From: RPQJ01 sp031404015
Lineage (GTDB): Bacteria; Pseudomonadota; Gammaproteobacteria; Steroidobacterales; Steroidobacteraceae
DNA: 41,926 bases
Direction of reading: 5' to 3'
Assembly (NCBI GenBank): GCA_031404015.1
Contig: JANNGT010000359.1
Coordinates: 1-41,926, forward strand
Part shown: one piece after another, positions 26,537-35,094 of the stretch
Numbering within the stretch: the first letter of the stretch is position 1
Layout of the letters: every line of letters starts with the position of its first letter
Made by a program: the position numbers and the translations under genes
The notes under the pieces: generated by a model
What the model was told of the DNA's origin: nothing
The model's database searches: none
Seen by the model: the letters and a program-made list of their open reading frames with translations, nothing else

Positions 26537-29083
26537 ATGACCGTGTTCCGTTCACGTACGACGCCGATTGCTCGCATCGTTTCGGCCGTGTTGGCCGCCG
26601 CTGCCGCACCTGCCCTGATGGCGCAGGATTCCACCGGCCTCGAAGAAGTGCTGGTCACCGCGACGCGCGCGGGTATCACCAACCTGCAGCAGACACCTGT
26701 CTCCGTCTCGGCCGTAACGGCCCAGGACATCGACCGCATGGTGGCGCGCGATATTTCCGGCATCGCGACGTCCGTGCCAGGTTTCTCGGCGTCGCGCATC
26801 ACGGCATTCAATGCCGCCTCGTTCGCGATGCGCGGCGTGGGCCTCACCGACATCATCGTCTACCAGGATTCTCCGGTCGGCGTGACGATGGACGACTTCG
26901 TGCTGCCGAGCGTGCAGACGCAGTTGCTCGACACGTTCGACATCGAAAGCGTCGAAGTGCTGCGCGGCCCGCAGGGCACGCTGTTCGGCAAGAACACGAC
27001 GGGCGGCGCGGTCAACATCCGCAGCAAGCGTCCGGACATGAACGAAATGGGCGCGGACTTCCGCCTGGGCTACGGCAGTTTCAACGCCGTGCGTGCACAA
27101 GGCTCGGTCGACGTGCCGGTCATAGACGACGTCCTCGCGCTGCGTTTCGTCGGTGCGTATTCGAAGTCGGATGGCTATTACAAGCTGGGCGCCGACTACG
27201 GGCCGATCAACACGCTGAACATCTTCGCGGGCACGTTCGCGCCGTTCAACATCCCGGGCGTGACGGGCACGACGGGCACAGGCAGGCCGGGCAAGAGCAT
27301 CGGCGGTGACGACAACCTCAACGGCCGCTTCAAGGCCGAGTGGAAGCCGATGGACGGCCTGACGTTCCTCGCGCAGTACGAAATCATGCGCGACCGTTCG
27401 GACGCTGTGCCTTCGTACAACGACACGCCGGTCGGCGGTCCGTACCTGTGGAACGCGCTGGGCTTCACGCGCCCCAGGGGCGACCCGCTCGACAACATGG
27501 CCTCGACGCAGCGCCAGGACTCGTTGCTCAAGATGGGCGACGGCCAGGTGATCGACGTCGACGGCATCTACCTGAACATGGAATGGGATCTCGGCTTCGG
27601 CACGGTTTACGCCAATGCAGGCAAGCGCAGCCAGGACGAACACCTGCCCAACACCTACACGGGTGCTGCGCCGGTCAACCAGGTCACCGGCGACGTCATC
27701 TCGCTGTTCGACGCGACGCGCGATACCACGCGTGACACGACCCAGTTCGAAGCGCGCTTTGCGTCTGATTTCGACGGCTCCGTCAATTTCGTCGCTGGCG
27801 TGTTCCAGCAGACGAACGACGCGGCGTTCTGCGTGGTGCAGGTGCTCGGCTTCATCGATCTTGCGTTCGACCTGGGCTCGCTCGGCCTCCCGCAGCAGGT
27901 CAACAACCAGTCGCCGCAAGTCCTCTGCAACAAGCAGGATTCTGACTCCCTGGCGGGTTACATCGACGCGACCTGGGAAGTCACGGAGCAGTTTTCGCTG
28001 TCCGGCGGCTACCGCATGACGCGCGACGAGCGCTCATGGGCGGGTCGTACGCAGGTCGGCTTCGATATCCTCGATGACAACCTGAACAACGGCAGCCTGT
28101 CGTGGCAGGACTTCAACGATCCGTTGCAGGCCGGCAACTTCAACAAGTTCCCGGGCGGCATCATCGTCAATGACAATACGCCGGGCTTCGGCAACCTGTC
28201 CGAGACGTGGACTGAGCCGAGCTGGCGCGTCGTCGGTTCGTACAAGTTCACGGACAAGCTCTTCGGCTACGCGACGATCTCGGAAGGCTACAAGGCCGGC
28301 GGTTACAACGACCAGACAGGAACCAGCGGCCTGATGGTGTCGGCACTGACGCGACCGGTCGATCCGGAGTTTGCGACCAACTACGAAATCGGCATGAAGT
28401 GGGAAAGCGAGGACAGCCGTTATCGCTTCAACCCCACCGTGTTCTACACCACGTACGAGGACGCGCAGCGTGCGGTGAACATTCTTACCTCGAAGAACGG
28501 CGCGCAGTTCCAGGAAACGGTGTTCTACAACGCGGCCGAGGTGGAAGCGAAGGGGATCGAACTCGAGTTCCAGGCCGCAGTCACGGATGCCTTCCGCATC
28601 CGCGCGCAGGCGTCGTACCTGGATGCGTCCTACAATGAGTTCATCATCGACCAGCCGGGCCTGTCCGACCCCGCGTCGGGCGGCGTCATCCTGCCGTTCC
28701 AGGGCGACTTCTCGGGCCTGCCGGTGCCGCGTTCGCCGGAGTTCATGGGTTCGATCCAGGGTATCTACACCTGGGCACTGGCGAGTGGCGCGAGCCTCGA
28801 CTTCGGTGCCGAGTTCTATCACGAGGACGAGAACCTGTTCTACATCTCGGCGGCTGGCCGCCAGTACGACGCGTACCTCGACGAAAAGAACCTGATCAAC
28901 GCCTCGGTGACGTACACGGCTGCCGACAACGCGTGGTTCGTGCGCGGCTACGGCAAGAACCTGACGGACGAGCGCTATCGCATCGCCTCGCAGTCGGTCG
29001 CCACGCTGTGGACGCACTCGCAGTTCGGCGCACCGATCAACTACGGCGTCGAGTTCGGGATGGGCTTCGGCAGCCGCAGGTAA
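26537..29083 (+). CDS. TonB-dependent receptor of the catabolic locus
   Basis: The 848-residue protein is a TonB-dependent outer-membrane receptor of the FecA/BtuB-like catch-all group common in sphingomonads and gammaproteobacteria. It has a signal peptide ending in AAAAAPALMAQ near residue 30 and the TonB box EEVLVTATR near 35. The plug has VEVLRGPQGTLFGKNTTGGAVNI near 140-165, and a long beta-barrel follows. It probably imports the substrate, or a derivative of it, of the oxygenases around it. That is inferred from position and from the shared upstream motif. The ribosome site GGGGGA is eight bases before the ATG. A strong terminator follows at 29116-29139. Confidence 0.92.
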   Translation: MTVFRSRTTPIARIVSAVLAAAAAPALMAQDSTGLEEVLVTATRAGITNLQQTPVSVSAVTAQDIDRMVARDISGIATSVPGFSASRITAFNAASFAMRGVGLTDIIVYQDSPVGVTMDDFVLPSVQTQLLDTFDIESVEVLRGPQGTLFGKNTTGGAVNIRSKRPDMNEMGADFRLGYGSFNAVRAQGSVDVPVIDDVLALRFVGAYSKSDGYYKLGADYGPINTLNIFAGTFAPFNIPGVTGTTGTGRPGKSIGGDDNLNGRFKAEWKPMDGLTFLAQYEIMRDRSDAVPSYNDTPVGGPYLWNALGFTRPRGDPLDNMASTQRQDSLLKMGDGQVIDVDGIYLNMEWDLGFGTVYANAGKRSQDEHLPNTYTGAAPVNQVTGDVISLFDATRDTTRDTTQFEARFASDFDGSVNFVAGVFQQTNDAAFCVVQVLGFIDLAFDLGSLGLPQQVNNQSPQVLCNKQDSDSLAGYIDATWEVTEQFSLSGGYRMTRDERSWAGRTQVGFDILDDNLNNGSLSWQDFNDPLQAGNFNKFPGGIIVNDNTPGFGNLSETWTEPSWRVVGSYKFTDKLFGYATISEGYKAGGYNDQTGTSGLMVSALTRPVDPEFATNYEIGMKWESEDSRYRFNPTVFYTTYEDAQRAVNILTSKNGAQFQETVFYNAAEVEAKGIELEFQAAVTDAFRIRAQASYLDASYNEFIIDQPGLSDPASGGVILPFQGDFSGLPVPRSPEFMGSIQGIYTWALASGASLDFGAEFYHEDENLFYISAAGRQYDAYLDEKNLINASVTYTAADNAWFVRGYGKNLTDERYRIASQSVATLWTHSQFGAPINYGVEFGMGFGSRR

Positions 29084-29115
29084 ACGGCGGGGGACAGCAA
29101 CAGCCTTGCTGAGAG

Positions 29116-29139
29116 AAAGCCGGCGCCAGCCGGCTTTTT
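29116..29139 (+). terminator. Rho-independent terminator after the TonB receptor
   Basis: AAAGCCGGC (29116-29124) pairs perfectly with GCCGGCTTT (29129-29137) around the four-base loop GCCA. A run of five T (29135-29139) follows. It is 33 bases after the TonB-receptor stop. The A run on the other side may let it also act on transcripts of the convergent M24 gene. Confidence 0.88.
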
Positions 29140-29276
29140 CTTAGCCTCGACGAGAGGCATGCATGAGTCTCCTGGACGATCTGGTCAGCCGCGCATCGGA
29201 CGACCTCAAGGAGGTGTTTCGCGACACGATCCGTCGTTCCCGGCGTAGTCCAGACGGTAGCCTTCGACGCGCATTT

Positions 29277-30518
29277 TCACCCGAGCACGGTCAGTTCGTG
29301 CGGCAAGGTGTGCAGGCACTCGGCGCCGGTGGCCGTAATCAAGTAACTGCTTTCCAGATGGTAGGGCGCCACCGAGTGTCCGAAGTACAGGAACTCGAAG
29401 TTGACGACCGTGTTCTCCTCCAACTCGAAGTTCTTCACGCGGCCGAACGCGGGGTAGGAGCTCGGCAATTCGATGATGTCGAGGCCGATCGAGTGCAGGA
29501 ACACCAGGGTCTTGCGCGGGGTCGGCACATCCATCGCGTAGGCGATTTTCGATATCGCAGACCATGCATCGTGCGTCGACATGCCCGCACGCAAGTGTTG
29601 CACGGATTCCTGTTGCGCGGCCGAGATGGTCTCGCAGATGCGCGTGTACTCCGGGCTCGGCTCGCCGACGTGCACGGTGCGCGACACGTCAAACGCGTAG
29701 TTCGAATACGTTCCCCAGCTTTCGAAAATGATCACCTGTCCGTCGCGTACCTGCCAGTCGTTGTCGGCGAACATCAGGTCGGGAAAGTACTCACCGCCAT
29801 ATTCCGCGCCGAACTGCAGGGCTTTTTGCGCAGATAGCAGGTTGGCACCGCGTTCCTGCACGTAATTCCGGAAGCGCGAAGCGACGTCTTTCCACGCCGC
29901 GCCCGGGTGGATGAGGGGCATTATTTCACGCAGCCCCGCTTCGTTGATGACGGCACCATGGCGCAGGAACTCAATCTCCTGCGGCGTCTTGACCTTGCGG
30001 ATGTGCATCCACGCGTCGAGGCCATCCAGCCACTGCAGTTCGGGTAGTTGCAGTTGCGAGTTGATTGCCAGTCGCAGGTCGTCGAAGCCGACTCGCGCGC
30101 GTTCCAGTCCCAGTTCCTGCAGCGCGCTGACGGTGCCCGCGACGATGTCGTTCGCCATCGAGCCCGAGACCTTGGCCGCGTAAAGCTGCTCGATGTCCGT
30201 CTGCAGCGGTTCGAGTCGCACCGGTTCCGGCTCGTGCGCCACTGCGCTCGTGCTCAGGAACTCCGTCGTGCGCACCTGCGGAATCCACGTGGGCGTTTCG
30301 AGCAAGCCACCAATCGCAAACTCCGGCACGATCAGGATTGCAGGCTTCGCCGGGTCGCGCGGCACGATGACCGCGGCCTGGTTTTCCTGGAATCCCCACT
30401 CCGAGATGCGTGTCCAGAAGCCGGAAGCGTAGTAGACGTTGCGGGCCGCGGAGGCGACGAGCGCGTCGAGACCCAGACGGTCCATGGTCTGCATGGCGCG
30501 CTCGCGATTGAACAGCAT
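29277..30518 (-). CDS. M24-family (Xaa-Pro aminopeptidase/creatinase-fold) protein, copy 1
   Basis: The 413-residue protein has the two-domain creatinase/prolidase fold. The N-terminal domain is residues 1-170 and the pita-bread catalytic domain about 180-405. In the usual metal-ligand positions it has Glu266 in place of the normal first Asp, then Asp277 (FDVSRT), His342 (FLHSIG), Glu375 and Glu389. The Asp-to-Glu change makes ordinary dimetal peptidase activity uncertain. C-N lyase or hydrolase roles, as in creatinase and relatives, are alternatives. GGGAG eight bases before the ATG at 30518 fixes the start. There is no signal peptide. It is divergent from the E1 operon, and both starts lie about 55 bases from a copy of the shared motif. 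Confidence 0.87.
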   Translation of the reverse strand: MLFNRERAMQTMDRLGLDALVASAARNVYYASGFWTRISEWGFQENQAAVIVPRDPAKPAILIVPEFAIGGLLETPTWIPQVRTTEFLSTSAVAHEPEPVRLEPLQTDIEQLYAAKVSGSMANDIVAGTVSALQELGLERARVGFDDLRLAINSQLQLPELQWLDGLDAWMHIRKVKTPQEIEFLRHGAVINEAGLREIMPLIHPGAAWKDVASRFRNYVQERGANLLSAQKALQFGAEYGGEYFPDLMFADNDWQVRDGQVIIFESWGTYSNYAFDVSRTVHVGEPSPEYTRICETISAAQQESVQHLRAGMSTHDAWSAISKIAYAMDVPTPRKTLVFLHSIGLDIIELPSSYPAFGRVKNFELEENTVVNFEFLYFGHSVAPYHLESSYLITATGAECLHTLPHELTVLG

Positions 30519-30554
30519 CGGTGTTTCTCCCGCCCCGAACTGTGGGGCGAAAAC

Positions 30555-30583
30555 TTGATACCCCGCAATGCAAAAACAGTCAA
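30555..30583 (-). promoter_or_regulatory. Candidate promoter of M24 copy 1
   Basis: On the minus strand TTGACT (30583 to 30578) and TATCAA (30560 to 30555) are 17 bases apart, which is ideal for a sigma-70 promoter. The -35 box lies inside operator-like site C, so a bound regulator would block it. Confidence 0.5.
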
Positions 30584-30591
30584 TCCTGTTT
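30574..30591. promoter_or_regulatory. Shared operator-like motif, site C
   Basis: AAACAGTCAATCCTGTTT is a perfect inverted repeat, AAACAG-N6-CTGTTT, with further A and T bases extending the arms. It lies 55 bases upstream of M24 copy 1. Its minus-strand reading AAACAGGATTGACTGTTT is the best form of the motif. Confidence 0.65.
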
Positions 30592-30610
30592 TTTTGTCGT
30601 GCGGCCAACT

Positions 30611-30625
30611 TGCTGCAGAGCAGCA
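30611..30625. repeat. Short inverted repeat TGCTGC-AGA-GCAGCA
   Basis: A perfect six-base inverted repeat with a three-base centre lies midway in the divergent region between M24 copy 1 and the E1 operon. A related repeat, TGCAGCA and TGCTGCA, is found at 38234-38257 upstream of another unit of this locus. Confidence 0.4.
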
Positions 30626-30670
30626 TGTAACGTGCTTTCGCTTTGGCGCGGGATCGCTTAAATTTAAAAA

Positions 30671-30688
30671 AAGCCGGATTGACTGTTT
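30671..30688. promoter_or_regulatory. Shared operator-like motif, site D
   Basis: AAGCCGGATTGACTGTTT keeps the right half GATTGACTGTTT of site C exactly, while the left arm is degenerate. It ends 54 bases upstream of the E1 alpha start, mirroring the distance of site C from M24 copy 1. No good -10 box lies 17 bases after its TTGACT. An AT-rich TAAATT just upstream (30659-30664) could be the -10 instead. Confidence 0.55.
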
Positions 30689-30742
30689 TTAATTTTTTGG
30701 CTTGGTGGTCGCCCCGCCAGGCAAGGCCCCAGGAGTACGCCC

Positions 30743-31711
30743 ATGTCCTACGATCCGATGATGCTGCTCGACGCGTATCGACGCATGCGCGCAATTCGGG
30801 AATTTGAGGAACGCATGCGACGGGAAGTGCAGGCGGGCACGGTACCCGGCTTCGTGCACTTGTATTGCGGGCAGGAAGCAGTGGCCGTCGGCGCGTGCAT
30901 GAACCTGCTCGACACCGACTACATCGGCAGCACGCACCGTGGCCATGGCCACTGCATCGCGAAGGGCTGCGACATCGGCGACATGCTGCTCGAGATCTAC
31001 TGCAAGCAGGGCGGGCTCTGCAACGGCAAGGGCGGCTCCATGCATATTGCGGACCTGAGCAAGGGCATGCTGGGTGCGAACGCCATCGTCGGCGGCGCGC
31101 CGCCGATCGCGATCGGCGCAGCGCTCACGCACAAGACGCTGGGTACGGGCGGCGTGGCGATGGCGTTCATCGGCGACGGTGCTTCGAACCAGGGCACCGT
31201 CGCCGAGTCTCTCAATTTCTCGGCCGTGCTCAAGTTGCCGATGATTTTCATGTACGAGAACAATGGCTACTCGGAATTCACCGGCACGGGGTATCACCTG
31301 GGCGGCGCCGACATCGCGGGTCGTGCCGCCGCTTTTGGCATGCCCGCGGAGAAAGTGGACGGCATCGACTTCTTTGCCGTGTACGACGCCGTGGGCCGGG
31401 CCGTTGCGCGCGCGCGCGCGGGGCAGGGCCCCAGTGCGGTCGAAGCGTTCGCGATGCGGTGGTACGGCCATTTCGAGGGCGACATGCAGAAGTATCGCGA
31501 ATCGAAGGAGGTCGACCACCTGCGCAAGACCGCAGATCCGCTGGTCAAGTTCGAGGAGCGCGTGACGCGCGAGTTCGACATCTCCGCCGAAGAGTTGCGC
31601 GAGATCGACGAGGAGATCGCCGAATTGATCGAGGACAAGGTCGCCGCGGCCAAGGCGGCACCCAAGCCGACCGCCGCTGCGCTCTACGCCGACGTTTACG
31701 GGAGCTACTGA
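30743..31711 (+). CDS. Aco/PDH-type dehydrogenase E1 component, alpha subunit
   Basis: The 322-residue protein is the thiamine-diphosphate-binding alpha subunit of a pyruvate/acetoin dehydrogenase-type E1. Residues about 80-110 (RGHGHCIAKG, NGKGGSMHI) and the TPP/Mg motif GDGASNQGTVAESLNF near residues 145-160 are diagnostic, with MYENNGYSEF after it. It most resembles AcoA-like acetoin dehydrogenases rather than housekeeping PDH, because E1 is split and small. The true substrate may be acetoin or another 2-oxo compound. The beta subunit starts one base after its stop. Nothing encoding E3 is seen in the window. Confidence 0.9.
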   Translation: MSYDPMMLLDAYRRMRAIREFEERMRREVQAGTVPGFVHLYCGQEAVAVGACMNLLDTDYIGSTHRGHGHCIAKGCDIGDMLLEIYCKQGGLCNGKGGSMHIADLSKGMLGANAIVGGAPPIAIGAALTHKTLGTGGVAMAFIGDGASNQGTVAESLNFSAVLKLPMIFMYENNGYSEFTGTGYHLGGADIAGRAAAFGMPAEKVDGIDFFAVYDAVGRAVARARAGQGPSAVEAFAMRWYGHFEGDMQKYRESKEVDHLRKTADPLVKFEERVTREFDISAEELREIDEEIAELIEDKVAAAKAAPKPTAAALYADVYGSY

Positions 31712-31712
31712 A

Positions 31713-32744
31713 ATGGCAATGAAGTCTTATCGTGAAGCGATCAGCGAAGTGCTCGCGCAGGAAATGCGGCGGGATTCACGCGTCATCATCATGGGTGAAG
31801 ACGTCGTGGGCGGCATGGGCGGCTCTGCGGGTGAAGAAGAAGCCGCCGGCGGCACGTTCGGAGTGACCGCCGGGCTGGCAGCCGAGTTCGGCCGTGGTCG
31901 AGTGATCGACACGCCGATCACCGAGTCGGCGATCGTCGGTGCAGCAAACGGAGCGGCGCTGACGGGCCTGCGGCCAGTCGCAGAAGTCATGTTCATGGAC
32001 TTCATGGGCGTTTGCCTCGACCAGATACTCAACCAGATGGCGAAGTTCCGCTACATGTTCGGCGGTAAGGCCGAGGTGCCCGTCGTGATCCGCACCTTGA
32101 TGGGTGCGGGCTTTGGTGCCGGTCCCCAGCATTCGCAGAGCCTCTACGCGATGCTGACGTCCATCCCCGGCATCAAGGTGGCATGCCCTTCGTCGCCGGC
32201 CGATGCGAAGGGACTGCTCACTGCGGCGATCCGGGACAACGACCCAGTCATCTTCTGCGAGCACAAGATGCTGTACGGTGAAATCGGCGAGGTGCCGGAC
32301 GGCGAATACATCATCCCGTTCGGCCAGGCCAACATCACGCGCAAGGGCACGCAGGTCACGATCGTTGCCTTTGCACGCATGGTCCTGCTCGCCAACAAAG
32401 TGGCGGATAAACTCGCCAAGGAAGGCATTTCGGTCGAGGTGCTCGATCCCCGTACGACCTCCCCCCTCGATCGCGACAGCATCCTCGCGTCGGTGCGCAA
32501 GACCGGACGTCTCGTCGTCGTCGATGAAGCGGATCCTTACTGCGGCATGGCGAGCGAAATCGCGAGCCTGGTCGCGTGCGAAGCATTGTCAGCGCTCAAG
32601 GCGCCTGTGCAGAAAGTGACGCCGCCCCACACGCCCGTGCCCGCGACGCCGCACCTGGAGCAGGACTGGATTCCTTCACCTGAGAAGATCGAACACGCTG
32701 TGCGCGCGACACTGGCGGGCCAGGACATGGCCCGCAGCGCCTGA
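31713..32744 (+). CDS. Aco/PDH-type dehydrogenase E1 component, beta subunit
   Basis: The 343-residue protein is the transketolase-like beta subunit that pairs with the preceding E1 alpha. Typical segments are YREAISEVLAQEMRRDSRVIIMGEDV at the N-terminus, RVIDTPITESAIVGAANGAAL, EVMFMDFMGVCLDQILNQMAKFRYMFGG, and the C-terminal VLDPRTTSPLDRDSI and VVDEADPYCGMASEI. GGGAG eight bases before the ATG is a good ribosome site. An in-frame second ATG two codons later is possible. It is separated by one base from the alpha gene and by 18 bases from the ABM gene, so these form an operon. Confidence 0.92.
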   Translation: MAMKSYREAISEVLAQEMRRDSRVIIMGEDVVGGMGGSAGEEEAAGGTFGVTAGLAAEFGRGRVIDTPITESAIVGAANGAALTGLRPVAEVMFMDFMGVCLDQILNQMAKFRYMFGGKAEVPVVIRTLMGAGFGAGPQHSQSLYAMLTSIPGIKVACPSSPADAKGLLTAAIRDNDPVIFCEHKMLYGEIGEVPDGEYIIPFGQANITRKGTQVTIVAFARMVLLANKVADKLAKEGISVEVLDPRTTSPLDRDSILASVRKTGRLVVVDEADPYCGMASEIASLVACEALSALKAPVQKVTPPHTPVPATPHLEQDWIPSPEKIEHAVRATLAGQDMARSA

Positions 32745-32762
32745 CGCATCGGAGTTTCAGTC

Positions 32763-33065
32763 ATGAGCAGATCCGTCGGCTATGCCGCGTACATGAGAGT
32801 GCGCACCAAGCCCGAGAAGCGCGAGGAATTCATCCGCCTGGTGACCGAGTTGCGCAGGAACGTGCTGCAGAATGAACCCGACACGTATGTGTACGAGATC
32901 ATGCAGGGTGCTGACGACAACGAGTTCGTGTTCTTCGAGTGCTTCAAGGACAAGGCCGCGCAGCGCTTCCACCAGGACCAGCCGTACCACGTTGCGATGG
33001 CGCCGCTTGGCTGGGCCTGCCTGGAAGACGGTCCAATCATCGAATTCCTGCAGCCCGCCCTGTGA
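32763..33065 (+). CDS. ABM-domain monooxygenase-like protein
   Basis: The 100-residue protein has the antibiotic-biosynthesis-monooxygenase/YgiN-type ferredoxin-like fold. It begins YAAYMRVRTKPEKREEFIRL, continues with EPDTYVYEIMQ and FVFFECFKDKAAQRFHQDQPYH, and shows the conserved histidines of this family. Some members oxidise quinols without a cofactor, and others are only dimeric binding proteins. Being placed between the E1 subunits and a PQQ dehydrogenase suggests it handles a pathway intermediate, but that is inference. It may be translationally coupled to the next gene through a GTGA overlap at 33062. Confidence 0.82.
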   Translation: MSRSVGYAAYMRVRTKPEKREEFIRLVTELRRNVLQNEPDTYVYEIMQGADDNEFVFFECFKDKAAQRFHQDQPYHVAMAPLGWACLEDGPIIEFLQPAL

Positions 33066-33088
33066 GCGGGCGGAAAGGGGCGCAGGCG

Positions 33089-35062
33089 GTGGACTATTTC
33101 AACATGCGTGCGTACCTGGGGGCCCTTGGTCGCGTGGTGCTCTGCGCCGCGTCGATCAACGTGGGATTGGCTGCCGACGCGGGATGGGGCTATTTCGGCG
33201 GCACGTCGGATGGCACACGCTACTCCGCAGCCAAGCAGATCGACCGCGCGAACGTGGACGAACTCGACATCGCGTGGCGCTACTCGACCGGCGAACTGAA
33301 GCGCCGTGGCCCGGACCTGATCGCGAACAGTTCGACGCAGACGACGCCGATCCTGGTCGACGGCTCGTTGATTTTCTGCACGCCGTTCAACCGACTGGTG
33401 GCGCTCGATCCAGCGACCGGCCGCGAACGCTGGGTGCACGATCCCAAAGTCGCGCTCGATCATTCGATTCCGTACCAGTACAACTGCCGCGGCGTCAGCG
33501 CGTGGCGTGATCCGCAAGCCCAGACCGGTGCAGCGTGCTCAACCCGCATCTTCATGGGGACCAACGATTCGCGCGTCGTCGCCGTGGACAGCCGCACGGG
33601 ACGCGCATGCCCTGGCTTCGGGCAGGGAGGACAGGTACGCGTCGTGCGCGACTGGCCAGACCAGTTCAAGGGCGAGTCGAAGATCATGTCGGCGCCGGTC
33701 GTGGCATCCGGCGTGGTCGCGGTCGGCTCCTTCGTGATGGACAACCTGCGCACCAACGCGCCGCCCGGTACCGTCTACGCATTCGACGCGCGTACAGGTG
33801 CGCCGCGCTGGCAATTCGATCCGATTCCGCGCGACCCGGCTGATCCCGCGGCGTCGACATGGCTCGACGGCAGCGCGCTGAAGACAGGCGCGGGCAACGT
33901 CTGGTCCACGATGGTGGCCGATGAGTCTCGCGGCATCATCTACGCCCCGGTGGGATCGGCGGCGCCGGATTTTTTCGGCGGCATGCGCAAGGGCAACAAT
34001 CTCTACACGAGCTCGCTCGTGGCCCTCAATGCGACCACGGGCAAGCCAGTCTGGCATTTCCAGACGGTCCACCACGACATCTGGGACTACGACGTCTCCT
34101 CGCCGCCGCTGCTGGCGGACGTGACGCGAGGCGGCCAGACGATCCCTGCAGTCGTGCAGAACACCAAGCAGGGCTTCGTCTTCGTGTTCGACCGCACGAA
34201 CGGCACGCCGTTGTTCCCAATTGTCGAACGCCCGGTGCCGCAGGGCGGGCTGCCAGGCGAATGGCTTTCACCGACGCAGCCATTTCCAGTAAAGCCTGAG
34301 CCGTTGGTTCCCTTGACGCTCAAACCCGAGGACGCCTGGGGATTCACCTTCTGGGATCGCAACAAGTGCCGCGAAAAGATCAAGACGCTGCGTTCCGAAG
34401 GCATCTACACGCCTCCTTCACTCGGCGCGGGAACGTTGCTTACGCCTGGATCGGCGGGCGGCGCGAATTGGGGAGGGGCGGCGTTTGACCCGGCGCGGCA
34501 GCTGATGATCGTCAACGTGAATCGGGTGGTGCAGTTCGTGCAGATGATCCCACGAGAGGATATACCGGGGGTGGAGGGAATCAGCCTCGCCAATGGCAAG
34601 GACGTCGCCGCCGCGATCGGCACGCCTTACGGCACCCGCCGCGAATGGCTGCTGTCGCCACTTGGTGCGCCTTGCACGCCACCGCCCTGGGGTGAACTCG
34701 TCGCGGTCGATCTGCGTTCTGGCGACGTCAAATGGCGCGTGCCGCTGGGCTCGATCGAGAAGCAACTGCCGATACAAGTCGAATGGAACCTGGGCACGCC
34801 GAGTCTCGGCGGTCCGATCGTCACGGCAGGTGGTCTCGTCTTCATTGCCGGGACCATGGATGGCTTCATGCGCGCCTTCGACATCGACACCGGCGAGATG
34901 GTCTGGCGCCACGAAATGCCCGCTGGCACGCAGGCCACGCCGATGACGTACGAGGCGAACGGACGTCAGTTCGTCGTGCTGGTCACGGGACACCACATGT
35001 GGTTCGGCACGCCGGCGGGAGACGAGGTGATCGCCTTCGCGTTACCCGCGCGCAAGCAGTAG
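33089..35062 (+). CDS. PQQ-dependent dehydrogenase, soluble glucose/quinate-dehydrogenase-like
   Basis: The protein (about 657 residues) is a periplasmic eight-bladed quinoprotein of the membrane-glucose/quinate dehydrogenase family but without the N-terminal membrane helices. Residues soon after the start (LGALGRVVLCAASINVGLAADAGW) form a signal peptide. GNVWSTMVADESRGIIYAPVG and VWHFQTVHHDIWDYD are close to the family signatures. TMDGFMRAFDIDTGE and FGTPAGDEVIAFALP mark the end. The start is unsure: GTG 33089 with AGGGG before it, ATG 33104, or GTG 33062 overlapping the preceding stop. No cytochrome domain is fused, so electrons must go to another carrier. PQQ synthesis genes are not in the window. 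Confidence 0.88.
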   Translation: MDYFNMRAYLGALGRVVLCAASINVGLAADAGWGYFGGTSDGTRYSAAKQIDRANVDELDIAWRYSTGELKRRGPDLIANSSTQTTPILVDGSLIFCTPFNRLVALDPATGRERWVHDPKVALDHSIPYQYNCRGVSAWRDPQAQTGAACSTRIFMGTNDSRVVAVDSRTGRACPGFGQGGQVRVVRDWPDQFKGESKIMSAPVVASGVVAVGSFVMDNLRTNAPPGTVYAFDARTGAPRWQFDPIPRDPADPAASTWLDGSALKTGAGNVWSTMVADESRGIIYAPVGSAAPDFFGGMRKGNNLYTSSLVALNATTGKPVWHFQTVHHDIWDYDVSSPPLLADVTRGGQTIPAVVQNTKQGFVFVFDRTNGTPLFPIVERPVPQGGLPGEWLSPTQPFPVKPEPLVPLTLKPEDAWGFTFWDRNKCREKIKTLRSEGIYTPPSLGAGTLLTPGSAGGANWGGAAFDPARQLMIVNVNRVVQFVQMIPREDIPGVEGISLANGKDVAAAIGTPYGTRREWLLSPLGAPCTPPPWGELVAVDLRSGDVKWRVPLGSIEKQLPIQVEWNLGTPSLGGPIVTAGGLVFIAGTMDGFMRAFDIDTGEMVWRHEMPAGTQATPMTYEANGRQFVVLVTGHHMWFGTPAGDEVIAFALPARKQ

Positions 35063-35094
35063 CCCAGCCTGATCCACGCCCAGCGACGCTGTCG

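Noticed and set aside
29163..29276. An open frame starting at ATG 29163 with GAGAGG before it, reading through 29837 on the plus strand.
   Set aside because: Most of it is antisense to the well-supported M24 gene, and its first 38 codons match nothing I recognise. A short remnant or peptide is possible but unsupported.
29277..30518. Reading the M24 proteins as the DMSP lyase DddP, prompted by the DmdC-like dehydrogenase and mmsA elsewhere in the window.
   Set aside because: The metal-ligand spacing around the first acidic residues does not match what I know of DddP, and the other genes are distant and have more general roles.
30572..30595. Site C read as a rho-independent terminator (inverted repeat followed by a T run).
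   Set aside because: The stem is very A/T-rich and the site lies upstream of two divergent genes, where a terminator has no purpose. Similar sequence recurs as a regulatory-type motif.
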